This document shows positions 1-8,642 of a stretch of DNA of 64,000 bases, piece by piece. Both the position numbers and the translations under genes were made by a program. Position 1 is the first letter of the stretch. Each line of letters starts with the position of its first letter. The notes beneath the pieces are model-generated. The model worked only from the letters and a program-made list of their open reading frames with translations, made no database searches and was not told the DNA's origin. Source of the stretch: Verrucomicrobiaceae bacterium (GTDB taxonomy: Bacteria; Verrucomicrobiota; Verrucomicrobiia; Verrucomicrobiales; Verrucomicrobiaceae); the NCBI GenBank assembly GCA_024232965.1, contig JACKQF010000004.1:310001-374000 (forward strand), written 5' to 3'.

Positions 1-70
1 AGCGTTTCCGTTCATCATTCATGGGCAGCCCCAGTGGCAGAGTCCGTCCATCAATCCCACGCGTCGCCTT

Positions 71-3000
71 ATGAAAAACACGTTCCGCCAAACTCTAAGC
101 GCCCTGCTGCTCGCTTGCACCCTAGCACTGCCCGCCGGACTCCAGGCCGCCAACTTCACCGTTACCAACACCACCGACTCTGGCACGGGATCCCTCCGCC
201 AAGCCATCATCGACGCCGTTGCTCTCGCGGGTCCTGACACCGTTACCTTCGCCCCCGCTCTGAATGGCAAGACCATCCAGTTCGCCAGCCATATTTCGAT
301 CACGGACACGAGCGGGGTCTTCATCGATGCTTCGTCCCTCTCCAAAGGCATTACTCTAGACGGCGGGGGAACGAACCGACTCTTTTCAGTCAACTTCAAC
401 GCGATCCTGGGTGCCCAATGCCTCACCTTCACGGGCGGAGCCGCCCCAGGCGACTCTGGGGGGGCCATAGTCAACAGCCAAGGAAAGCTCGAGCTAAAAA
501 GATGCACATTCGTCGCCAATTCGGCGGCGGCGGGTGGTGCCCTTTACTCTTTTACACCCACAGGCAGCCTAACCCAATACACCTTGCTCGAGGAATGTAC
601 GCTCTCGGGGAATAGTGCGGCGACCTCTGGCGGTGGCTTCCAAAACGAAAACGGCACCAGCACCCTGGTCCACTGCACCATCACTGACAATACGGCCCCA
701 GCAGGTGCAGGCAGTGGCGTGGCGAGTTGGGGGGATACCCTCACCGAAACCATCGTCCACAATTGCCTCATCGCTGGGAACAGTGCCGGCAACGTGGATC
801 GGCAGGGCGGCAGCACCAACAACAGCTTTACCAGTCGCGGCGGCAATGTCATCGGTCCGGGCGAAGAGACGGGCGATTTCAACCAGCTCGGCGACGTCAT
901 CAACATCACGGATCCAGAGATCGGGCCCTTGGCGGCGAATGGTGGCCCCAATCAGACCCACGCGCTACTGGTCGGCAGCCCCGCCGTCGGTCGATCCCGC
1001 GAGTCCCTCGCCACCAACGATCAACGCGGTAGCGAGATCCTCGGCATGCCCGACACGGGCGCCTACGAACTGGCCCCATCCTTCCTCACCGTCACCAGCC
1101 TCAACGACTTCGGCCCCGGCACTCTGCGCCAGGCCCTCTTGGATGCAGGTGCACAGCCAAACCCCAGCGTCATTCGTTTTTCGCCCAGGTTGAACGGCAA
1201 AACCATCCTGCTAGCCAGCGTGCTGAGTTACGGCCAGGGGATCGATGTCGCCGTGGATGCGTCCACCTTGTCGGCGGGCATTACCCTTGATGCGGTTAGT
1301 TACAATTTCAGTGCCTTGGAAGTGGTCGGTTCCGTATCGCTGACACTGCGCTGCCTGACCATCCAGAACGGCGTCACCAGTGGTGGGGGCGCCGGGATGT
1401 CGGTCAGTGGGTCCAATGTGCGCGTCCAGCGCTGCAGCTTTAGAGACAACAGCGCCATCCTCGGTGCCACTGGCGGGGCGATTCTCACCAGCACTGGCAG
1501 CAGCCTCACGCTCGACCACTGCACCCTTTTCCTCAATTCTTCCACCCTCACGGGCGGGGTGGACGTTGCCGGTAACGCCACCATCAACCATTGCACCATC
1601 GTGGGCAACAACGGCACCGGCCTCAACGTCAAGTCGAGCGCTCAGGTGCGACTGATGAATAGCATCCTGGCAATCAATACCGGCGCCAGTCCCGATATCA
1701 GCGGCACGGGCGGCCTCCTCCTGAGCGGGGGACACAATGTCATCCGCATCCAGCCCAGTGGCTACACTGCGGCCTTCCAGGTGGGCGCCCCGAATGCCAA
1801 GGGCGACTACGTCGGCACGAGCGGTTCGCCGGTGGACCCCAGGATTTTTGTCCCCTTCGATCAAGACAATGGCGGACCGACCCCTACCGTGGCGCTCAAC
1901 AGCGGTAGCCCCGCCTTAGACTTGGCCACCACATCGACCAGCACCATCGATCAACGCGGTTTCCCCATCGCTGGGGCACCGGACGCAGGAGCCTACGAGT
2001 CCCAGGCAGGCGGCACCTTTGAGTTCACCGCGCTGGGATACGTCGTCACTGAAGGCTCCGCCATCGCCGTCCCCATCCGTCGCACCAGCGGACTCTCCGG
2101 CCCTGCCAGCGTCACTTTCACCACCGCCAACGGCACCGCCAAGTCCCCCGCTGACTACGTAGGGTTCACCCAGGTCGTCGACTTCGCTGACGGCGAAGAC
2201 ATCCAGACCGTGATCATCTCCACCAATGCTGATGCCGACGCAGAACCGAACAAGGTCCTCAATATGCGCCTCAGCAAGCCCTCCCCCGGCAGCCGTCTGG
2301 GCACACGCAGCACCGCCACCGTCACCATCTTGGACAACCTGTCGAACAATCCCATGGTCGACCTGATCTCCCCCAACGGTACCATCACCTTCCCCGCTGC
2401 GGGCGCGACGGTAGGCGGCGACTTCACCGTCACCGGCAGCGCCACCGACGACATCGGCGTCAGTTCGATCTTCATGACTGGCGGCCCCTTGGGCTCTGCC
2501 CCCCTTCCGCTGGGCTTCGTGACGCCCGACACCCCCGTTGCCCCGAAGACCAAATGGAGCATCCCCGTCTCGACCACCACCCCAGGGCCCTTCATCCTCA
2601 ACGTCAGCGTCGAAGACACCAGCGGCCACATCACGGCCCTGCCCCCCCGCACCATCAACATCATCCCCTCCGCCCCCTTGGGCGTCATCGTGACTGGCAG
2701 CGGCACGGTAACCAACGGCTTTTCCCCCACCTCGATCCGACAAGTCGGAAAGCCCTACACCCTCACCGCACGCCCCGGGCGCGGCGCGATCTTCCACTCC
2801 TGGGCGATCCTCACCGACAGCTCCCCAGCAGACTTTGGCATTCCCGATGGCGCGCTGGAGCAGCCGACCCTGACCTTCATTCACCGTCCCGGACTCGTGC
2901 TGCGCGCCATCTTCATCAACAACTTTTACACGGTCTCCGGATTCAACGGCGGCTTCACCGGGCCTATCGTGCCCAATGCCTTCCTCCCAGACCGCCCACC

Positions 3001-4078
3001 CGCTGGGGCAGGTCTGGAGGATGGCACCCGTGACGGACTGTCCACCACCGGCTGCGGCTCCTTTCGCGTGCTGTCCAGCGGTGCCTTCTCCGGCACCCTC
3101 AAGCTCGACGGGCTCACCCTCCGCGTCGCGGGCACCTTTGACGCCAACGGCAATGCCCGCTTTGGCAGAGGCCGCGTCCTCAGCCTCAGCATCCCGCGCA
3201 AAGACAATACCAGCCTCAGCTTCAGCGCCTACATCTTATCCAGCACCATCTTCGGCACCGTCACGCAATTTGACCAGAGCGGCGTCACTGCGGTCTCAGA
3301 CCTGCCCGCCGTTTTAAACCACAGCGCCCAGCTGCCCGTCCCCGCCGATCGGCTCGCCGCGAACAACGGCACCGCGCTTTACAACGCCAACATCACCCCT
3401 CCCACTCCCGGGCTGGTCCCCCTGCCAGAAGGCTACGGCTTCCTCCAGCTCCGCCTCTCCCGCAATGGTTCCCTCCGCATCACCGGTGTCCTAGCCGATG
3501 GCACCGCCCTGACCCAATCCACCTTCCTCACCGTGGACAGTGGCTTCAGCATCTTCGCCCAGCTTTACGGGAAAAAAGGCTTCTTTTTCAACCACAGCTT
3601 CATCGTCTCCCACCCATCAGACATCCTTCCGGCCCCAGGGAAATGGATGCGCCCCGTGCTCGACAGCCAGCACTTTCCGCTGGGATGGCCAGACCCCATC
3701 AGCGTCACCCCCACGGGCCACCTCTACACCTACGGATCCAGCAACCCCGTCAAGCCGGGACTGCCACCCATCGACGCCGACGGCAATGCCCAGTTTGTGG
3801 TCCTCGCCAGCGGTCGCTTGTCCCAAAGCTACCTGGTTGGCATTGAAGACAACGGCCGCGTCACCGCCTTCCCGACCGATCGGACTTCCCGGTTCAGCAT
3901 CAATCGCAGCACCGGCCTCGTCAGCGGCTTTTTCACCGCCCCGGACGGCACTCGCCCAGCCGTCCGCGGTGCCATCGATCAAACCCTCGATGGCCCCATC
4001 GGCTTCTTCCTTTCCACCACTCCCCGAGTCAAAGACTACCAGGGCTATTCAGGCTTATTTTACCTCAACTCGCAGTAG
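71..4078 (+). CDS. secreted beta-helix / Calx-beta protein with verrucomicrobial C-terminal module
   Basis: Predicted secreted or cell-surface protein of 1,335 residues. A signal peptide (residues 1-26, hydrophobic core ending in GLQAA) is followed by two related right-handed beta-helix halves (about 27-335 and 336-645). Each opens with a matching FTVT/LTVT...SLRQA or TLRQA stretch and an LNGKTI motif, and each closes on GAYE, the pattern of choice-of-anchor Q (polymorphic outer-membrane-like) proteins. A Calx-beta domain follows (about 650-756, with YVVTEGSAIAVPI and ADGEDIQTV), then an Ig-like domain (about 760-865) and a C-terminal module (about 950-1335) also present at the end of the giant protein at 14739-31841. 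No catalytic residues are recognised. Adhesion or binding of an extracellular polymer is possible but is an inference. The ATG at 71 gives the signal peptide directly. Confidence 0.88.
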   Translation: MKNTFRQTLSALLLACTLALPAGLQAANFTVTNTTDSGTGSLRQAIIDAVALAGPDTVTFAPALNGKTIQFASHISITDTSGVFIDASSLSKGITLDGGGTNRLFSVNFNAILGAQCLTFTGGAAPGDSGGAIVNSQGKLELKRCTFVANSAAAGGALYSFTPTGSLTQYTLLEECTLSGNSAATSGGGFQNENGTSTLVHCTITDNTAPAGAGSGVASWGDTLTETIVHNCLIAGNSAGNVDRQGGSTNNSFTSRGGNVIGPGEETGDFNQLGDVINITDPEIGPLAANGGPNQTHALLVGSPAVGRSRESLATNDQRGSEILGMPDTGAYELAPSFLTVTSLNDFGPGTLRQALLDAGAQPNPSVIRFSPRLNGKTILLASVLSYGQGIDVAVDASTLSAGITLDAVSYNFSALEVVGSVSLTLRCLTIQNGVTSGGGAGMSVSGSNVRVQRCSFRDNSAILGATGGAILTSTGSSLTLDHCTLFLNSSTLTGGVDVAGNATINHCTIVGNNGTGLNVKSSAQVRLMNSILAINTGASPDISGTGGLLLSGGHNVIRIQPSGYTAAFQVGAPNAKGDYVGTSGSPVDPRIFVPFDQDNGGPTPTVALNSGSPALDLATTSTSTIDQRGFPIAGAPDAGAYESQAGGTFEFTALGYVVTEGSAIAVPIRRTSGLSGPASVTFTTANGTAKSPADYVGFTQVVDFADGEDIQTVIISTNADADAEPNKVLNMRLSKPSPGSRLGTRSTATVTILDNLSNNPMVDLISPNGTITFPAAGATVGGDFTVTGSATDDIGVSSIFMTGGPLGSAPLPLGFVTPDTPVAPKTKWSIPVSTTTPGPFILNVSVEDTSGHITALPPRTINIIPSAPLGVIVTGSGTVTNGFSPTSIRQVGKPYTLTARPGRGAIFHSWAILTDSSPADFGIPDGALEQPTLTFIHRPGLVLRAIFINNFYTVSGFNGGFTGPIVPNAFLPDRPPAGAGLEDGTRDGLSTTGCGSFRVLSSGAFSGTLKLDGLTLRVAGTFDANGNARFGRGRVLSLSIPRKDNTSLSFSAYILSSTIFGTVTQFDQSGVTAVSDLPAVLNHSAQLPVPADRLAANNGTALYNANITPPTPGLVPLPEGYGFLQLRLSRNGSLRITGVLADGTALTQSTFLTVDSGFSIFAQLYGKKGFFFNHSFIVSHPSDILPAPGKWMRPVLDSQHFPLGWPDPISVTPTGHLYTYGSSNPVKPGLPPIDADGNAQFVVLASGRLSQSYLVGIEDNGRVTAFPTDRTSRFSINRSTGLVSGFFTAPDGTRPAVRGAIDQTLDGPIGFFLSTTPRVKDYQGYSGLFYLNSQ

Positions 4079-4180
4079 CGGTGGCGCTTCGCCAAGAACC
4101 GCAGACAAGGCCCCCAGAGTCCCATCCCCCTTGCAAAGCGTCCCGGCGCGCGGATCATCCGCCACTCCGCCGCCCTTTGC

Positions 4181-4525
4181 ATGAACTGGACCATCGCCCG
4201 CACCATCTGCCTGCTGACCGCCTCCAACGTCTTCATGACCTTCGCCTGGTATGCGCATTTGCGGGATCTGAAGGGACGCCCCTGGTTCATTGCCGCGCTG
4301 GCCAGTTGGGGTATCGCCTTCTTTGAATACCTGCTCCAGGTGCCCGCCAACCGCATTGGCAGCACCGCACTCACACTCCCCCAGCTCAAGATCCTCCAGG
4401 AGGTCATCACCCTGACCGTCTTTGTCCCCTTCCTGATCTTTTACATGCGGCAATCCCTCAAGTGGGACTACCTCTGGGCCGCCTGCTGCCTCTGCGGCGC
4501 CGTCTACTTCGTGTTCCGGAAGTAA
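4181..4525 (+). CDS. DUF486 (DMT-like) small membrane protein
   Basis: Protein of 114 residues with about four hydrophobic segments (roughly 7-25, 35-52, 67-87 and 93-111), the usual size and layout of DUF486 proteins, which resemble half-size drug/metabolite transporters. The N-terminal SNVFMTFAWYAHL and internal ANRIGS stretches match the family as I know it. The family's substrate is unknown, so no transport function is claimed. The ATG lies 100 nt after the preceding secreted-protein gene on the same strand. Nothing marks it as horizontally acquired. Confidence 0.85.
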   Translation: MNWTIARTICLLTASNVFMTFAWYAHLRDLKGRPWFIAALASWGIAFFEYLLQVPANRIGSTALTLPQLKILQEVITLTVFVPFLIFYMRQSLKWDYLWAACCLCGAVYFVFRK

Positions 4526-4539
4526 GCCCCTTCCCCCTC

Positions 4540-4743
4540 TCAGCGCCGCAGGGCATTGATCACTTCATCCAGCTTATCGATGACCTGCTGCACATCGTTT
4601 TGGGTCGGTGGATCGCTGGGGATCAGGCCCAGGTTCGTCACCCCGTCATAGTGTCTCCAGCCTACCGCCCTGCGCCGACCTGTCGCCGCAATAGAAATTG
4701 CGTTGACAATCGCAGCGGAACGCTTCGCCCCTACACGATTCAT
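4540..4743 (-). CDS. possible small hypothetical protein
   Basis: Open frame of 67 codons directly after the HTH gene on the same strand. The last third (PPTQNDVQQVIDKLDEVINALRR region) has an amphipathic, coiled-coil-like pattern, which argues weakly for a real protein; the first half has no recognisable features. A longer version with a GTG start at 4836 would overlap the stop of the HTH gene, suggesting possible translational coupling. No family recognised. It may be non-coding. Confidence 0.25.
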   Translation of the reverse strand: MNRVGAKRSAAIVNAISIAATGRRRAVGWRHYDGVTNLGLIPSDPPTQNDVQQVIDKLDEVINALRR

Positions 4744-4829
4744 TGAATCACCCTCACCACAAACGGGCGCAGAACTGCCCGCAGGGACCGCCCCCCACAG
4801 ACACCCTGCGCCCGCATCCCTAGCCCCCC

Positions 4830-5186
4830 TCAGCACCCGATCAAGATCGGCAGATCATCCAGCGAAATCAGCGGCAGAACCAGCGCATGCAGCCACCGTC
4901 GCGACCGCTCCAAAATCGGCACCAAATCACCGCAGAACCCGCGTCCCAGTTTCAGCGCCGTCGCCAGAGTAGCGGAGCTCTGGAAATGCTCCAGAGCGCT
5001 CAAAGTCTGGCGTTTCACGCCACAGCGGCGCTCCACCTCCTCCATGGACCACTGGCGTTCCTTGCGCAGCGCCATTTCCTCCAGGATAAAGGCCACCTCC
5101 TCCGGCAGGAGGCCCTGAATGCGCAAATCAGGTGGCACCTCGGGGATCACAATTCGCTTGGACGGCACGTTCATCGGATCACTCAT
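4830..5186 (-). CDS. helix-turn-helix protein (XRE-like)
   Basis: Protein of 118 residues. Residues about 48-95 (SMEEVERRCGVKRQTLSAL...ATALKLGRGF) fit a lambda-repressor/XRE-type helix-turn-helix: a helix, a short turn around CGVKRQ, a recognition helix, then a supporting helix. The N-terminal part (LLPEEVAFILEEMALRKERQW) is helical and charged. It is probably a DNA-binding regulator; no target is evident, although the divergent HD-domain gene starts about 215 nt away and could share a control region. It has no toxin partner next to it. Confidence 0.6.
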   Translation of the reverse strand: MSDPMNVPSKRIVIPEVPPDLRIQGLLPEEVAFILEEMALRKERQWSMEEVERRCGVKRQTLSALEHFQSSATLATALKLGRGFCGDLVPILERSRRWLHALVLPLISLDDLPILIGC

Positions 5187-5400
5187 AAGACAAACGAAAG
5201 GCCGCCCAAGCGTTCATCGCGCCAAGGCGGGATTGGGTTGGATTAAAGCAACCGTATTAAATCAAACCAGCCGCCCCCTGACCAGAAAGAAATGCCCCAC
5301 CCAGAAAAAACCCCGCCCGAGACATTGATTCGACAAACCGGATTCGTCGTTCATGCTTGGGGGCACCAACCCGCCCATTTCACCCGAAGCCTCTTCGACC

Positions 5401-6024
5401 ATGCGAACCCACTTACCGCCCTGGCAAGCGCTGTGTCAGAAAGCGCATCTCCAAGATCCAGATGGGCGCATTCATGCCCAACTCAGGGACGCGTATGTTG
5501 GACGGGCGTATCACTCGATCCAGCACATTGGAGCCTGTCTGGCATGGCTCGATGCGGTCGCTGAAAGTGGCGTCGCGATCCCGGAAGCCTACGCCGTGGA
5601 GCTCGCGCTCTGGTTTCACGATATTGTCTATGATTCCCGGGCAGCCGATAACGAAGAGCAGAGCGCAGAGATCGCGCGGAGTGCGTTGCTGGCAATGGGT
5701 GGGCCAGTGGAACTTACCGAACGAGTCGCTTCCCTGATTCTGGCCACAAAGCACCACCACTGCGCCAACGATCCGGCAGCAGCCTGGGTGGTGGATATTG
5801 ATCTGGCGATCTTGGGGGAGTCCCCCGCACGGTTCGAGACCTACGACGAGCAGATCCGGCAAGAATATGAATGGGTGCCGATGAAGGTCTATCGCGAAAA
5901 GCGGGCGGAGGTTCTGCGGACGTTCCTAAACCGCCAGAGCATCTATAAGACGGAGTTCTTCCGGCGGCGGCTGGAAGATCAGGCTCGGGTGAATCTGGCG
6001 GCGGCTATTCGGAGGCTGAAGTGA
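5401..6024 (+). CDS. HD-superfamily metal-dependent phosphohydrolase (COG4339 type)
   Basis: Cytoplasmic protein of 207 residues from the chosen ATG at 5401; an upstream ATG at 5353 would add 16 unlikely residues. It carries the HD metal-binding pattern: YHSIQHI (H38, H42), the WFHDIVYD motif (H73-D74) and a later KHHH and VVDIDLAILG region supplying the distal aspartate. The order and spacing match the 'predicted metal-dependent HD superfamily phosphohydrolase' group, including the conserved IYKT...FR...E stretch near the C-terminus. The natural substrate of this group is not established. It is a stand-alone gene followed by a 520-bp non-coding stretch. Confidence 0.85.
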   Translation: MRTHLPPWQALCQKAHLQDPDGRIHAQLRDAYVGRAYHSIQHIGACLAWLDAVAESGVAIPEAYAVELALWFHDIVYDSRAADNEEQSAEIARSALLAMGGPVELTERVASLILATKHHHCANDPAAAWVVDIDLAILGESPARFETYDEQIRQEYEWVPMKVYREKRAEVLRTFLNRQSIYKTEFFRRRLEDQARVNLAAAIRRLK

Positions 6025-6361
6025 CAGCTACAGCTTGCGCGGCGTGGATCACGCAACCGCGTTAGAGTCGGACGTGCACCACACGTCCCTACCGGCCACT
6101 GGTCGGAGTCGATCCAGACCGGTGGCACGCGGTAGGGCTGCGCTGTGCGCGGCCCGAATTTCTGGGGCGGGCGGAGGCGGTGAGGGGGACGGAGCCTATG
6201 CGGCCAAGAGGAAGATCCCCACCGAACCTGCGATCTGCCCGGGACGAGCTAAAGCTCTGGGCCACGGGGCGCTGCGCACTGCCCGCCGCCTCAGTGCCAC
6301 AACTCCCTGGCGACCACTTCGCCGGTTCAATTGCACCGGGCTCCCAGAGCCCAGCTACAAC
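6025..6361. other. non-coding stretch with a hairpin
   Basis: No convincing gene. A perfect 7-bp inverted repeat, GGACGTG / CACGTCC with a 5-nt loop, lies at 6070-6088 shortly after the HD gene, and could be a dispersed repeat or a weak transcript-end hairpin; no T-run follows. The remainder is GC-rich and featureless up to the 8-bp tandem array. Confidence 0.5.
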
Positions 6362-6473
6362 CCACCCGTCCATCACTCCACCCCTCCACCCCTCCACCCC
6401 TCCACCACTCCACCACTCCACCACTCCACCACTCCACCACTCCACCACTCCACCACTCCACCACTCCACCACT
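6362..6473. repeat. 8-bp tandem repeat array (14 units)
   Basis: Fourteen head-to-tail 8-bp units: CCACCCGT, CCATCACT, three CCACCCCT, then nine perfect CCACCACT copies (6402-6473). Units become identical toward the 3' end, as expected for recent expansion at one side. The array ends 72 bp before the GTG start of the ABC-transporter operon. Because 8 is not a multiple of 3, each strand encodes low-complexity His/Pro/Ser/Thr or Trp/Gly/Val strings, which are artefacts. Confidence 0.95.
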
Positions 6474-6545
6474 CCAAGACGTCCCCGCCGAGCCGAACCA
6501 CGCTGAAAGGCTTGTCACATCAAGCGACCTTGCTAGAGTGGCGCC

Positions 6546-8627
6546 GTGTTTTCCATTGGTTGGCTTCGTGCATTGATCTTCGGCGTCCCGCTGGCCGCGG
6601 GACTGGCGGGTTGGTGGGCGGCGCAGGGTGCCCGCGCGAGCCGGGAAAACCGCACCGATGACCTGGTGGCGATGCTGCCGGGGGCGGTGCCGGTTTTGAA
6701 CCCCTTCCTGCCGGGGGATGAGATCACCCGGCAAATCTGTGACCTAGTTTATGCCCCGGTGCTGCGCATCGATAGTGAGGGTCGCCTGATGCCGGGCATC
6801 GCGGAGCATTGGGACTGGGACCTGCAACTGACCTGCTGGTTCCTCAATGCAGAAAAGGCCACTGCTGCGGCGGAAAAATTAAAGGCCATCGATGCGGACC
6901 AATGGCTGGCCTGGAAGCTGGACGAGGTGATGGCCAAGGACAATGAGGTGGTGCTGCGCTTTTCCGATCCCGATGGCCAAAATACGGAGGCTGCCCTGGA
7001 ACACATCGCGGATCTACAGCCGGAGCCCGCCTCGGTAGTGCGGGTGGAGGTGGCAGAGCAGGCGCGGCAATACTACGCGCACTTCCTGGAAAACGCGGTG
7101 GGCGCGGGCGATATCCGCCGCGTGTGGTTTGACGGCGATATCGCCTGTGAGCTGGTCGTGAGCGGGGAGGTCAATGCGGTGGTGGCGGAACTGGAAAATT
7201 ACTACAGCGCCCAACAGGGACTGAATGCCAAGGTGCGCGTGGTGGGCAACATGAGCGCGCTGCGGGAGCCGCTGCTGAGCCTGCACCTGCGCCCCGATCT
7301 GCGCTGGGACGATGGCAGCGCGGTGACGGCGGCGGATGTGAAGGCGACGGTGAACTACGTGCTGGGCCAGCCCTGGCCGGTGCCGAATCGGGATGCCTTT
7401 GCGCAGATCCAATCCATGGAAGTACTGGCCGATGATCGCCTGCGCGTGGCCTACCGGCGGCGGCTGGGGGTGGCGCTGCTGGCCTGGGTAGAGCTGCCCA
7501 TCCTACCCGAACCCTGGACCAAAGGCCACCCGGCGGATGTGGCGGGCGCGGTCTTTGCGGGGTCGATGCCGCCGGGTTGTGGTGACTTTAAAGTGCTAGA
7601 ACGCGACGAGCGGGCTCTGGTCCTAGCCCCAGCGGCGGCGATGGAAAAGCAGGCGCGCTTTTCCCAAATCCAGTTCCGCAGGGGGGACTCGCCCTTCAAC
7701 ACGCAGGTGGCTTTTGCGACGGGGACGCTGGATCTTTTTTGGCCAGGGAACGAGGCGGCCAGGGATCTGCTGCGTCGCGAGGGCCTAGTGGTGCGCGGTG
7801 CGCCGCCGGCCAGTCGGATGATGGTGCTGTGCAATACCCGCAGTGGTCCGCTGGCAGACGTCCGGGTGCGGGCGGCGCTGGAGCTGGCGACGGATCGCGA
7901 GGCCCTGATCCACGATCTTTTGGCGGGACGGGGTCGGGCGGTTGACGGGGTATTCCCACCCGGATTCTGGTTTAGCCCGAAGCAGGTGCCCAGAAAAGGC
8001 GCGGACCTGGACGCGGCGGCGGATCTGCTGAAAGAGGCGGGCTGGCTGAAGGACGTGCATGGCGTGGCCAAAAAGCCCGGGGAGCAATTGACCATCGAGC
8101 TGCTGACCACTGCAGGCAATGAGCCGCGCGAGCGTCTAGCCGCCGCGCTGGCAGAGCAGTGGTCAAAGATCGGCGTGGTGGTGAAGGTGGTGCCGGTGTC
8201 CTGGAATGAATTCATCGGCGTGCGTCTGGGGCAGCGGGAGTTCGAGGCGGCGATCCTGGGGCTGGACTACGATGCGTCCTGGGATCAATTGCTGCTGTGG
8301 CACTCCTCCCAGGCAGGACCGGGCGGGCTAAACTTCTCTGGTGTGCAGGATCGCCAATTGGACCTGCAATTGGAGTCCCTGGCGCGGGAGTTTGATGTGG
8401 ACCAAGTCGCCGGGCATGTGGCCGAGGTGGAAAAAATCCTGACCGGCCTGCGTCCCGTCATCCCCCTGATCGCGGACCTGCAACAGACGGCGGTGCGCAC
8501 GGGGTTGCTGGCCAAAGACGCTCCAGCGGACGATTCGCAGCCGTGGACGCTGCGGGATCTGCTGCTCAAACACGCCGCCCCGGCCGATGCCCGCCCCGCA
8601 TTGCCCATGATGCTGCCCAAAGAATAA
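6546..8627 (+). CDS. ABC transporter substrate-binding protein, peptide/nickel family 5
   Basis: Extracytoplasmic solute-binding protein of 693 residues, exported through an N-terminal hydrophobic segment (about 5-26); no lipobox cysteine is seen. The SBP family 5 (OppA/DppA) signature occurs around residues 248-275 (LHLRPDLRWDDGSAVTAADV), and an LLAGRGRAVDGVFPPG stretch typical of the peptide-binding lobes follows. It would deliver a short peptide or similar ligand to the permease encoded 15 nt downstream. The GTG at 6546 is the only start that keeps the signal segment. At about 690 residues it is longer than typical 530-550-residue members; the extra length lies before the signature region. 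Ligand unknown. Confidence 0.85.
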   Translation: MFSIGWLRALIFGVPLAAGLAGWWAAQGARASRENRTDDLVAMLPGAVPVLNPFLPGDEITRQICDLVYAPVLRIDSEGRLMPGIAEHWDWDLQLTCWFLNAEKATAAAEKLKAIDADQWLAWKLDEVMAKDNEVVLRFSDPDGQNTEAALEHIADLQPEPASVVRVEVAEQARQYYAHFLENAVGAGDIRRVWFDGDIACELVVSGEVNAVVAELENYYSAQQGLNAKVRVVGNMSALREPLLSLHLRPDLRWDDGSAVTAADVKATVNYVLGQPWPVPNRDAFAQIQSMEVLADDRLRVAYRRRLGVALLAWVELPILPEPWTKGHPADVAGAVFAGSMPPGCGDFKVLERDERALVLAPAAAMEKQARFSQIQFRRGDSPFNTQVAFATGTLDLFWPGNEAARDLLRREGLVVRGAPPASRMMVLCNTRSGPLADVRVRAALELATDREALIHDLLAGRGRAVDGVFPPGFWFSPKQVPRKGADLDAAADLLKEAGWLKDVHGVAKKPGEQLTIELLTTAGNEPRERLAAALAEQWSKIGVVVKVVPVSWNEFIGVRLGQREFEAAILGLDYDASWDQLLLWHSSQAGPGGLNFSGVQDRQLDLQLESLAREFDVDQVAGHVAEVEKILTGLRPVIPLIADLQQTAVRTGLLAKDAPADDSQPWTLRDLLLKHAAPADARPALPMMLPKE

Positions 8628-8642
8628 CCCCACCCAACACCC

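Noticed and set aside
6362..6473. Tandem repeat considered as a CRISPR array
   Set aside because: Units are 8 bp with no spacers and no cas genes nearby.
6089..6734. Open frames on both strands through the 8-bp repeat (His/Pro/Ser/Thr-rich and Trp/Gly/Val-rich)
   Set aside because: They are the mechanical result of an 8-bp period read in three frames; all frames stay open and none has a recognisable family or start signal.
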